The notes beneath the pieces are model-generated. The model did no database searches, had not been told where the DNA came from, and was given only the letters and a program-made list of their open reading frames with translations. Shown here in pieces: positions 1-6,207 of a DNA stretch of 6,207 nucleotides. The position numbers were made by a program, and so were the translations under genes. This stretch comes from JBLIAZ01 sp047632015 (GTDB taxonomy: Bacteria > Bacteroidota > Bacteroidia > Flavobacteriales_C > GCA-002722245), in assembly GCA_047632015.1 (NCBI GenBank), contig JBLIBC010000160.1, positions 1 through 6,207 of the forward strand, in the 5' to 3' direction. Position 1 is the stretch's first letter, and the number at the start of each line of letters is the position of its first letter.

Positions 1-291
1 AATGAGCAATTTAAGTCCACCAAATAGGAGGCGTTAAATTTAATGGAATCCCCTTTTTTTATACCTATTAAACGCTCGTCAAATAAGTGATTACAAAAAA
101 AATATTCTCAAGGTTCGGTATTCGTTTCTTATTCCTGCGCTATTAGCTTCCATATGCAAATACCATTTCTTCCAGTGTCCTTTTGAAGCCGTAAGTTGCA
201 TATCTAAATAATCATCAGTAAGAATGGTGTCAACACTATTTTTTATATGGGATTTGTTGTAATCGATCCAATTATCGTGTAAGAAACAATT
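1..291 (-). pseudogene. Decayed 3' part of an unidentified gene (frameshifted)
   Basis: On the minus strand, a frame with no ATG near its beginning is open from 291 to 94 (66 codons, containing ASKGHWKKWYLHMEANSAG) and stops at TAA 91-93. Just before that stop is a run of eight T (plus-strand A at 95-102). Dropping one T joins it to a second open frame that runs off the window edge (NHLFDERLIGIKKGDSIKF and onward), giving about 95 continuous, protein-like residues. Further upstream another frame, open from about 353 (containing LYKRLNPSLWYNKIV), could be the preceding part after a second frameshift near 285-292. Composition looks like a soluble domain: many Trp, Tyr, Lys and Asp, and no membrane segment. 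I do not recognise the family. It points away from the 447 gene. The alternatives are a chance open frame or a sequencing error in the homopolymer; the continuity across the T run favours a real, broken gene. Confidence 0.45.
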
Positions 292-399
292 TTATTGTAC
301 CAAAGACTTGGGTTTAATCTCTTATAGAGACTAGAGTTTCTAAAGTAGATTTTTTAAAAGAAATTTATTTCATCTATTTATTTGATAATAAAGGCTTTA

Positions 400-407
400 T
401 ATTTTTG
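400..407 (+). promoter_or_regulatory. Possible Bacteroidota -7 promoter element
   Basis: TATTTTTG at 400-407 matches the Bacteroidota housekeeping-sigma -7 consensus TAnnTTTG exactly and lies 39 bases before the ATG at 447, which would give a leader of roughly 30 bases. The nearest TTTG that could serve as a -33 element (381-384) is only 15 bases upstream, shorter than the usual 17-23, so the match is incomplete. In such AT-rich DNA an eight-base match can arise by chance. Confidence 0.3.
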
Positions 408-446
408 GGTCTGCTTTTGATAAAATAGTACAAAACAGTTTTACTT

Positions 447-3400
447 ATGGATACTACGGAAACAAATATACGATCGCTTAAAGTACTGACATTATTTTTA
501 TTCGGAATTCTACTCTCGGGTTTGCTGTCCGCGCAGGATAAACCTTTGGTACTAGGTGAAGGGATGAACCTGCAGAAAGATTACCCTGTTGTGCCCATAC
601 TTTTTGGAACTAGTAATGCTGGTATGAGAACTACGGGAGAGTGCTGGAGTTCATTGGGTACTGGATACGTGCACATAAATGGTGATTTTAAAGGAAAAGA
701 TAGTGCGCCCTCAATAAACGTATTAGATGATGGCTCCTATGGACCTATTAATTTGGGTTGGGACTTCACTTTTTACGGCCAAACGTACAATAGCTTGTAC
801 ATTAATGTAAACGGTAATATTACTTTTGGAGCGCCATACAGCGCATATTCTGCTAGTGGATTTCCCTCCAGCAGTGTCCCAGCTATGGTTGCTCCCTTCT
901 GGGCGGATGTTGACTTAAGAGGAAATGGAAGTGGTTTAAACAATGTTTATGTTAAGTTGGAGGCGGGTAAAATTATTGTTCAGTGGGTACAGGTTGGGTT
1001 TTACAAGGAAAACACTGATCCAAGGAATACTTTTCAGGTAGTACTAACTGATGCTCAAGACACAGACATTGGTGTTGGTTACAACACTCGATTTGCATAT
1101 GGTGAAATGAACTGGGGTGTTGGTAATGCAAGCGGAGGAACTAGTGGTTTTGGCACCACTACGTATGCTACGGTAGGAGCACAATCAAATGCGGGAAATA
1201 AATTTTATCAGATTGGCCTTTTTGGACAGAACAACTCAAATTATGACGGGCCAGGGGGTGCAATCGATGGAGTACATTACTTAGATGGTAGATGTTTTAC
1301 AATGGATTTAAGAACGCTTAATGTTCCTCCAGTTGCAAATGATTTACCGGAATCAAGAGAAATTAACTTATCTGTGGGGATGAGTTACAGTTTAAATTCT
1401 TCTTATGCAGCGCCAGAGTCAGGACAAAGTACTTCTGTTGACATTTCCAATAATACCTTATCAAATTTTAATGTAGAAAGTATTCCTGGCAACTTAAGTA
1501 CTCAAAACATCTCTTTTACTGCAAATCAAAGTGATATTGGATCCCATTACATTTATATTCATGCCCATGATAACGGAATTCCTAGTGCTAGCACCCATGA
1601 CACCATATTAGTTAATGTTTATGGCGAAAACAGTGTAAGCGAGGAGGCTTCATTATCGTTTGATGGCGTAAACGACCATGCTGTAGTTCAGCACAATAGA
1701 ACAATGTACAGCGCGGGAAAAGGCACATTTTCATTTTGGGTAATGCCTTCCTTAGCTACTGTAAATCAGATGGAAGCAGTTATCCATAAACTCGGACAAT
1801 ATGAGGTTAATTACGATAGAAATACCAGTAAAGTAAAATTTACGGGCTGGAAACAAGGGGTTTCATATACTCTGGAATCACTTGGAGTTTTAACAAAAGG
1901 ACGATGGAATCATGTGGCCTTTGTTTATGATGGTGAAAAAATACAATGTTATATTAACGGAGGTCAAGATTCATCTATACCATTTGAAGGGTCTCCCAGT
2001 AATTCATCGTTTCCTCTTTATATTGGGACTAATAACTTAAAAGAGACTTTTTTTCAAGGAAAGATTGACGAATTGTCATACTTAGGTACCTCTTTCAACC
2101 TAGAGAGGATTCGGAAAATCATGTTTGAACTTGAGGGTGCAAAAAGCATTTATCAACGGTATTATTTTAAGTGCAATAATTCACCTGTGCTATTAGATCA
2201 CGGACCTGAACAGAACAATGGAGTATTACATGAATTCGATATAATTAATTGTTGGAAAAGAAATTATGCTTCCATTTGGGATGGCTCATTTAATTCAAGT
2301 TGGAGTGCTGCAGAAAATTGGGAGTCAGGGTTAGTTCCACTGATGGCTGATAATGGATCAATTTTAAAGGAAACCTATGTTGTGATACCAAAATTAGTAA
2401 CGGGAAATAACGCATTGTCTATAATCGGGAATGTTGAAGTTAATAATTTGATTGTTCAAGACAGTTCATTTTTCGCTCTTCAATCCAACGGAGATTTGAC
2501 AATAAAGCAAAACTTTTATGGTAATAAGAGTGCTATGTTCTTAGGAACGGTAAATTTTAATGGAAACACTACACAAAGAATATTTGGAGAAAATACATTT
2601 TTTAATCTTACGATTGATAATCAAGTTTATCTTGAAGGGAACCAGGGCATCAAGGAGGATTTAATTCTTAATTCAGACATTCTGAATGTTAACGGTAAAA
2701 CGCTAACGTTACTTTCTGACACAAATGGAAGTGCTGAAGTTTACCACAATTCGGGATCTATTTCAGGTCCAATTGTAGCTCAAAGGACAATTTCATACAA
2801 GCCAAATTCAAAAGGCTGGCATTATCTTACCTCGCCCGTAATTGGAGCTACTTTTTCGCAAGTTAATGAGACGGTTCCTTTAAGGGGTTTCGGAAATGGA
2901 CCAAGCGACACTCCTTGGCCAAATGTTTATCTGTATGATGAGTCTGTGCCAAATCAAAACAAAATGGTTGGTTGGTGGAGTCCAGATTCCATGGGTCAGG
3001 TTATTCAGCAATCCCAAGGTTTTATTTTGTTTTACAACAAATCGCAACCTAAAACTATTAGTTTTACTGGAGTAGTTCATACCGGTCAAAAAAAGAGAAA
3101 AATAACTAATACAAATTCAAACCGTGTGGAATCTGACGGATGGAATTTAGTTGGGAATCCATATCCAAGTATGCTTAATTGGGATTTGGTTAGCTTTTCT
3201 TCTGCTATGGATGGTGCTTTATATTTATACGATAATGAATCGGATAGATATTCAAGTTATGTGAATGGGGTAGGAGTAAATGGGGGAACATCAGAAGTTG
3301 CGAGTACTCAAAGCTTTTTTGTGAAATCATCTTCAGAAACAGCATTTACCTTAGAAAACAATACTAGAATCACGGGGAAAAATAAAGGTTGGTTCAGAAC

Positions 3401-4076
3401 AACTCAAAAATCCAATGTTTTAAAAATCCAAGTAAAAACAGCTACTGATAAAGACGAAGTTGTTATTGTAAACAATGTTAATGCAAGTGAAGTTTTTGAT
3501 TCTGAAACTGATGCGTACAAGCTATCCAGTGATAATCCTTCTTTTGAAATATACTTAAAATGGGATGATATTCGTTTTTCAATCAAAAATTTACCGGTTA
3601 AGGAAAACGATATTATCCCTCTCTATATAACAGCAATTAAAGGCAAGTATAATTTAATGCTTGAAGAAAGTTCATTTTTTTCGTCAGATTTTCAAGTGTT
3701 TGTTGAGGATTTGATTTCACACACAACCTATGAATTTCCAATTAATAGTGACGTCCCATTTGAAACAGATAAAGTGAAAGATTTTCATCGGTTCAATCTG
3801 GTTTTTAAAAGTAGGGGTTTATTGGGGATTGAATCAAGCTCATCTAATAATGGATTGAATTGGAGTTACGGATCAAATGAATTGAAAATAAGTGGAATTA
3901 CTCCTAATTCAAGGATTCAAATATATAATGTCGCAGGGAAGCTTCTTGCAAACATCATGAATGAAACGGACTTAAATTATTTAACAATACCCTGGGGATA
4001 TTCAAGAGGAATATTCTTCGTAAAAGTTTCTGATAAAGTACAAGAAAAGATCTTAAAGATTAGTGTACATAATTAG
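447..4076 (+). CDS. Large secreted NIDO/LamG multidomain protein with T9SS type A sorting domain
   Basis: Probable surface adhesin or matrix-binding protein; ligand unknown. Residues 1-29 form a signal peptide (R9, K12, hydrophobic 13-28, likely cut after LLSA). Residues about 85-290 look like a nidogen-type NIDO domain: PFWADVDLRGNGSG at 150-163, then IIVQW and NTFQVVLTD strands, ending in DGVHYLDGRCF. Residues 295-393 resemble a cadherin-like repeat (PPVANDLPES to HDNGIPSASTHDTILVNV). Residues 400-548 are laminin-G/concanavalin-like (SLSFDGVNDHAVV, GRWNHVAFVYDG, QGKIDEL). WDGSFNSSWSAAENW at 611-625 is typical of long Bacteroidota exoproteins, as are GWHYLTSP (790-797) and GWNLVGNPYPSMLNWD (898-913). 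Residues about 1126-1209 are a T9SS type A tail (IQIYNVAGKLL, GIFFVKV), so export through the T9SS with surface attachment or release is expected. The ATG at 447 is chosen because it yields the complete signal peptide; no Shine-Dalgarno is seen, as is usual in this phylum. No catalytic motif was recognised. It converges with the 5342 gene, a paralog over the C-terminal region. Confidence 0.9.
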   Translation: MDTTETNIRSLKVLTLFLFGILLSGLLSAQDKPLVLGEGMNLQKDYPVVPILFGTSNAGMRTTGECWSSLGTGYVHINGDFKGKDSAPSINVLDDGSYGPINLGWDFTFYGQTYNSLYINVNGNITFGAPYSAYSASGFPSSSVPAMVAPFWADVDLRGNGSGLNNVYVKLEAGKIIVQWVQVGFYKENTDPRNTFQVVLTDAQDTDIGVGYNTRFAYGEMNWGVGNASGGTSGFGTTTYATVGAQSNAGNKFYQIGLFGQNNSNYDGPGGAIDGVHYLDGRCFTMDLRTLNVPPVANDLPESREINLSVGMSYSLNSSYAAPESGQSTSVDISNNTLSNFNVESIPGNLSTQNISFTANQSDIGSHYIYIHAHDNGIPSASTHDTILVNVYGENSVSEEASLSFDGVNDHAVVQHNRTMYSAGKGTFSFWVMPSLATVNQMEAVIHKLGQYEVNYDRNTSKVKFTGWKQGVSYTLESLGVLTKGRWNHVAFVYDGEKIQCYINGGQDSSIPFEGSPSNSSFPLYIGTNNLKETFFQGKIDELSYLGTSFNLERIRKIMFELEGAKSIYQRYYFKCNNSPVLLDHGPEQNNGVLHEFDIINCWKRNYASIWDGSFNSSWSAAENWESGLVPLMADNGSILKETYVVIPKLVTGNNALSIIGNVEVNNLIVQDSSFFALQSNGDLTIKQNFYGNKSAMFLGTVNFNGNTTQRIFGENTFFNLTIDNQVYLEGNQGIKEDLILNSDILNVNGKTLTLLSDTNGSAEVYHNSGSISGPIVAQRTISYKPNSKGWHYLTSPVIGATFSQVNETVPLRGFGNGPSDTPWPNVYLYDESVPNQNKMVGWWSPDSMGQVIQQSQGFILFYNKSQPKTISFTGVVHTGQKKRKITNTNSNRVESDGWNLVGNPYPSMLNWDLVSFSSAMDGALYLYDNESDRYSSYVNGVGVNGGTSEVASTQSFFVKSSSETAFTLENNTRITGKNKGWFRTTQKSNVLKIQVKTATDKDEVVIVNNVNASEVFDSETDAYKLSSDNPSFEIYLKWDDIRFSIKNLPVKENDIIPLYITAIKGKYNLMLEESSFFSSDFQVFVEDLISHTTYEFPINSDVPFETDKVKDFHRFNLVFKSRGLLGIESSSSNNGLNWSYGSNELKISGITPNSRIQIYNVAGKLLANIMNETDLNYLTIPWGYSRGIFFVKVSDKVQEKILKISVHN

Positions 4077-4101
4077 TTTTAAAGTTTGTTCTTGATCAGA
4101 A

Positions 4102-4190
4102 AAAGGTCCTTCTTCAATTTGTTTGATAATTATTCACAGTAATTCGCTTTTTAACGGAGTTCATGATCTCGTTCCTCGGTAGGGACCTTT
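4102..4190. repeat. 89-bp segment bounded by an 8-bp inverted repeat
   Basis: AAAGGTCC at 4102-4109 is perfectly inverted as GGACCTTT at 4183-4190; one wobble and one further pair extend the stem inward. The inner right part reads, on the minus strand, CTACCGAGGAACGAGATC, a shortened relative of the 22-bp repeat in the IS remnant. It could be a folded RNA, a tiny non-autonomous element or chance. No target duplication is seen outside it. Confidence 0.35.
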
Positions 4191-4377
4191 GGCCCACAAA
4201 TATATTAAGTTGCTGATTTTTAGCGATTTTTTTGTTTTCGGGTGGTAATGTAAAGTGTTGATCTTTAGACTTAAAAAGTCCGACACCCTTTTTGGCCTAA
4301 AATTATTTCGGAGTACTACATAATAACTATTGCGGTTGGGGTGTCTGTAATAGTGCATTGAAGATAAAGTAACTTTT

Positions 4378-4405
4378 TAATTGGCAAGAGTGCCCACTTC
4401 AATTA
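4378..4405. repeat. Imperfect inverted repeat (possible hairpin)
   Basis: TAATTG at 4378-4383 pairs with CAATTA at 4400-4405, and inside it GCA pairs with TGC around the loop AGAG, leaving an unpaired stretch of about six bases on one side. It has no flanking T run in a position that makes an obvious terminator for either neighbouring gene. Function is unknown. Confidence 0.3.
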
Positions 4406-4589
4406 GACTTAATATGACGCGTTCAACATCCTTAAATCCTCCATCAAATGGCTCGAACTACTCGCGTTAGCTTCACCTGAACTACACTTTAGTGGAGCTC
4501 CTTCATGTATTTAATTGCTGAGCTTTGCTCGAACAGGCGAAACAATGAAAAATAAGCGGCTTATCAATTGTTCTTTTTGGCAAGGCCAT

Positions 4590-4643
4590 TTGCTCATTAA
4601 CTTCTATCTTTTTTGAATTCGCTTGTTCGTCGTTCCTCCTCGG
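4590..4643 (-). other. 54-base in-frame extra segment inside the transposase
   Basis: IS3-family transposases usually have about 60 residues between the first two catalytic Asp residues. Here D63 to the expected second Asp would be 79. Removing exactly 18 codons (residues 108-125) restores a normal join, VPARK to MALPKRT, where the family has VPAWKMA-like sequence. The segment starts with the 22-bp repeat. The family spacing is from memory; the frame and boundaries are read from the sequence. Confidence 0.55.
4622..4643 (-). repeat. 22-bp direct repeat, copy 1 (in orfB)
   Basis: Identical in all 22 bases and orientation to 5219-5240. The minus-strand core is CGAGGAGGAACGACGAA, read in frame as PRRNDEQ. 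The four bases AAGC (minus strand) flank the core on both sides (4643-4646 and 4621-4624), which could be a target duplication. Confidence 0.85.
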
Positions 4644-4972
4644 CTTCCGGGCAGGAACAATGGTGTCTTTAGTAAAAGACGAATTACTCAACGCCCAACC
4701 GATTACTTGCCTATCAAACAAATCGATTACCGTTGTTAAATAAAGCCATCCTTGACCAGTTCTGATATAAGTAATATCAGATACCCAAATTTCATTTAAT
4801 TTCTTTGGTTTGAAGTTTTGGCTTAAATGATTCTTTGAAATGGAGTATCCATGGTTAGCATCTGTAGTCACTTTAAATCTTCTCTTGATTTTGCTTCTCA
4901 AGCCTTCTTTACGCATCAATTTAGCCACTACTGGACCAGAAAGAGCATAGCCATGTCTTTTCATACTTGCTA

Positions 4973-5252
4973 CTATTCTTGTGCTTTACGTAACTCTTTT
5001 ACTTCCTGGTTATCTTGCTTTTTAACAGTAGGAGAAACCTTATTCTCATTTTTGTATCCAGCACGCCATTTATAAATCCTTGCTGCTTGCATTCCTAATT
5101 CATTTACTAAATATTTGATGCTGTCTCGTTGATAACTCAAACGGACTGCTTCTGACCTAAATTCTCTGCTAAATTCTCGTTTTTGTTCACCATTTAATCA
5201 ATTCCTCATTGGTGTTCTCTTGTTCGTCGTTCCTCCTCGGTTCTCTTGCCAT
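4973..5252 (-). pseudogene. IS3-family orfA fragment (helix-turn-helix), frameshifted
   Basis: Remnant of the DNA-binding subunit of the IS3 transposase. The conserved part is the frame from 5191 to the TAG at 4973-4975 (72 residues): GEQKREFSREFRSEAVRLSY, then SIKYLVNELGMQAARIYKWR, the helix-turn-helix typical of the family, then KELRKAQE, the beginning of the coiled-coil region. It has no start in frame. An ATG at 5252 opens MAREPRRNDEQENTNEELIKW in another frame that ends at TGA 5187-5189, so a one-base-equivalent shift separates start and body; the 22-bp repeat lies within this leader. The usual coiled-coil end and the programmed frameshift site into orfB are missing: KELRKA runs straight into the orfB-frame STRIVAS at about 4975-4985, showing an internal deletion. 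Confidence 0.75.
5219..5240 (-). repeat. 22-bp direct repeat, copy 2 (in orfA leader)
   Basis: Second exact copy, 597 bases from the first and in the same orientation, again readable as PRRNDEQ from the ATG at 5252. Its core is bounded by two copies of CAAGAGAAC on the minus strand (5240-5248 and 5214-5222), a nine-base direct repeat resembling a target duplication. Confidence 0.85.
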
Positions 5253-5341
5253 AATTCTAATCTATTAATTTTTAGAATAGGTCTTAAGTTTTGTGTCCTA
5301 ATAAAGGTATCAACTCCAGTATTTTTTTATTCAACAGGAGG

Positions 5342-6207
5342 TTAGTTTAAAATGATTTTTTTAGTTGCAGGATATCTATTTCCATTAATTTTAATGATGT
5401 AAATTCCCTTTGGAATCCCAGTACAATCAATAATTAATTTATCACCCTGATTACTGTAGTTTTTTGAATAAACTATATTTCCTTGCATGTTATAAATTGA
5501 ACAAAGGTAGCGTTCTTTTGAATTAGTAGTTACAATCACTTTACCATTATCTATTGCAATTGTGTGTGAATTACTATTAACAAAGCTACTGTTTGTTGCA
5601 GTTTTACTAAACACTATTGAGAAGCGATCTTTTATGTCCGTTTCTTCAGACCAAAAAGAGTACGATTCTTTTTGCAAGTCAGTGTAAATATTTTTTAGCT
5701 TGTCAAACAGCATTGGGTGAGAATATAAATCGTTCCAATAAAAATGAGAAGCCGAAATGGTAACTTGACCTTTTTTTGGTATTTGTAAACTCACTTTTAC
5801 ATCTTCTTGCGGGTCTTCAGGCAGTGCGTTAACAGAGTACATGATACTGTCGGCGTTAACTGTGAAAATCTGAGGGTTTGAAATGTCGTTCGAAAACATT
5901 TTATATCCGTCGTTTTTTATGTCGTATCCATAGGTAGCACCTGGTTTTGTGTAAACCGCTACTTCGTCTTGTTTTCCCTGGAACACAATTTTTAAGTTAA
6001 CCCTGTTCAATTGCTTTGTTCTAAAAAATGGAGTTGTCAGAATTGAATCTACAGTTCTATGGCTGTTGTTAAGTTTTAGTGTGTCAATCCCTGTGGCACG
6101 AATGAAGAATCCTTGAAAAGCTGCAATCCTGTTAGTCCCTTCGTTGGTTCCGATTCCATTAATGTACGTCGCGTATTGATTTATATTTGGATTCCAAAGG
6201 TATATTC
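5342..6207 (-). CDS. C-terminal part of a large T9SS-secreted protein (start outside window)
   Basis: The frame is open from the window edge (first full codon 6205) to TAA at 5342-5344, giving 287 residues with no credible start; the TTG at 6008-6010 is internal because similarity continues upstream of it. Visible residues begin with IYLWNPNINQYATYINGIGT and AFQGFFIRAT, a segment found before the sorting domain in many Bacteroidota exoproteins. A beta-rich stretch (about 65-200) ends in DRFSIVFSK. Residues about 213-287 are a T9SS type A sorting domain (SIYNMQGNIVYSK, GIPKGIYIIKING, KKIILN), so export by the T9SS is expected. It matches the 447 gene product over most of its length, for example NGIGTNEGT versus NGVGVNGGT and LKIVFQGKQDEVAVY versus LKIQVKTATDKDEVVIV. 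The N-terminal domains that would define its role are not in the window. It ends about 30 bases from the presumed IS end, with no strong terminator seen. Confidence 0.85.
   Translation of the reverse strand, partial: IYLWNPNINQYATYINGIGTNEGTNRIAAFQGFFIRATGIDTLKLNNSHRTVDSILTTPFFRTKQLNRVNLKIVFQGKQDEVAVYTKPGATYGYDIKNDGYKMFSNDISNPQIFTVNADSIMYSVNALPEDPQEDVKVSLQIPKKGQVTISASHFYWNDLYSHPMLFDKLKNIYTDLQKESYSFWSEETDIKDRFSIVFSKTATNSSFVNSNSHTIAIDNGKVIVTTNSKERYLCSIYNMQGNIVYSKNYSNQGDKLIIDCTGIPKGIYIIKINGNRYPATKKIILN

Larger units (their letters stand above)
4077..4544. other. Gene-free segment between the secreted-protein gene and the IS remnant
   Basis: No convincing gene is found in these 468 bases. One minus-strand frame is open from 4358 to 4161 (65 codons), but it is rich in Lys, Tyr and Asn, shows no domain and is probably chance. 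No strong intrinsic terminator follows the stop at 4076; the purine/pyrimidine stem at about 4100-4117 is weak and has no T run directly after it. The segment contains an 8-bp inverted repeat (4102-4109 with 4183-4190), a cruciform-like inverted repeat at 4378-4405, and small hairpins CACT-TT-AGTG (about 4484-4493) and GAGC-TTT-GCTC (about 4520-4530). It begins exactly where transposase homology stops, so it may be foreign or rearranged DNA. Confidence 0.6.
4503..4985 (-). pseudogene. IS3-family transposase orfB fragment (catalytically dead)
   Basis: Remnant of the DDE transposase (rve integrase fold) of an IS3-family element. From the ATG at 4964 it reads 153 residues: MKRHGYALSGPVVAKLMRKE is the region before the catalytic core, then WVSDITYIRTGQGWLYLTT (60-78) holds the first catalytic Asp (D63), and VIDLFDRQVIGWALS (79-93) is the conserved family signature. 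After PLIFH (136-140), where the family continues with SDRG holding the second Asp, the sequence changes to unrelated CFACSS and stops at 4503, so the second Asp and the Glu are absent. Residues 108-125 (PRRNDEQANSKKIEVNEQ) are extra compared with the usual spacing. The frame is open upstream to 4985, adding STRIVAS, but the normal N-terminal part (roughly 55 residues) is deleted. No start or ribosome site of its own is evident. Confidence 0.85.
4545..5312 (-). mobile_element. IS3-family insertion sequence remnant
   Basis: The minus strand carries, in order, a leader, an orfA-like helix-turn-helix region and the first part of an orfB-like rve integrase domain, the arrangement of IS3-family elements. 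The upstream end probably lies near 5312, where the minus strand reads TGATACCTTTATTAGGACAC, with the TG start and non-coding leader expected of an IS3 end; I could not find its inverted partner, so this limit is tentative. Transposase homology stops at 4545, so the downstream end is lost. About 770 bases survive of an expected 1.2-1.5 kb. Damage seen: an orfA frameshift, a deletion across the orfA/orfB junction, an extra 54-base segment in orfB and loss of the 3' part. It cannot transpose by itself. Confidence 0.8.

Noticed and set aside
1638..1648. GCGAGGAGG inside the large gene as another repeat copy
   Set aside because: Only nine bases match the repeat and they encode ordinary residues (SEEA) at the entry of the LamG-like domain.
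2880..3089. 69-codon minus-strand open frame
   Set aside because: Antisense inside the large secreted-protein gene, with no recognisable motif.
3404..3586. 60-codon minus-strand open frame
   Set aside because: Antisense inside the large secreted-protein gene; the apparent hydrophobic patches come from reversed beta-strand codons.
4255..4290. Candidate lost IS end (GTGTCGGACTTTTTAAGTC on the minus strand)
   Set aside because: It does not match the inverse of the upstream IS end near 5290-5312, so it cannot be assigned as the terminal repeat.
4161..4358. 65-codon minus-strand open frame in the gap
   Set aside because: No domain, repetitive basic composition, no start signal or conserved context; it runs across the inverted repeat and is likely chance in gene-free DNA.
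4440..4510. Possible integron attC-like site (GCGTTAGC with nearby inverted segments)
   Set aside because: The core does not fit the GTTRRRY consensus well, there is no matching RYYYAAC partner at a proper distance, and no cassette or integrase is nearby.
4851..5075. 74-codon plus-strand open frame
   Set aside because: It lies antisense to the orfA/orfB remnants, which have clear IS3-family motifs on the other strand.
5311..5347. Terminator hairpin for the minus-strand gene (AACTCC ... GGAGGTT)
   Set aside because: Short stem with a bulge and a loop of about 20 bases, and no T run follows it on the minus strand.
1..6207. CRISPR array, tRNA or rRNA genes
   Set aside because: No regularly spaced repeats, cloverleaf or conserved rRNA segments were seen on either strand.

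Overview
The window looks like chromosomal DNA of an AT-rich member of the Bacteroidota, most likely a Flavobacteriales-type marine or freshwater organism. The evidence is two genes for large secreted proteins that end in type IX secretion system (T9SS) sorting domains, a Bacteroidota-style -7 promoter element (TAnnTTTG) with no Shine-Dalgarno sequence ahead of the main gene, and an IS3-family insertion sequence of the kind common in this phylum.

Layout. Positions 1-353 hold what looks like the decayed end of an unidentified minus-strand gene, with one clear frameshift in an A/T run. Positions 354-446 carry the presumed promoter and short leader of the main gene. Positions 447-4076 (+) encode a 1209-residue secreted, probably surface-anchored protein: signal peptide, nidogen-like (NIDO) domain, cadherin-like segment, laminin-G/concanavalin-like domain, long beta-rich region, T9SS type A tail. 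Positions 4077-4544 have no convincing gene but contain several inverted repeats. Positions 4545 to about 5312 (-) are the wreck of an IS3-family element: orfA is frameshifted, the orfA/orfB junction is deleted, orfB carries an extra in-frame segment, and the catalytic 3' half is missing. Positions 5342-6207 (-) are the C-terminal part of a second large T9SS-secreted protein whose start lies beyond the window.

The two secreted proteins converge on the IS remnant and are related to each other in their C-terminal regions, so this is probably an accessory surface-protein locus where paralogous adhesin-like genes and mobile DNA have collected. The dead transposase has no expected function.

The most unusual signal is a 22-bp exact direct repeat (core CGAGGAGGAACGACGAA on the minus strand). 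It occurs twice inside the IS remnant, each copy flanked by short direct repeats that resemble target-site duplications, and a shortened relative lies in the gap at about 4165-4180. It may be a very small dispersed repeat that inserts into genes. No complete new multi-gene system is visible here.
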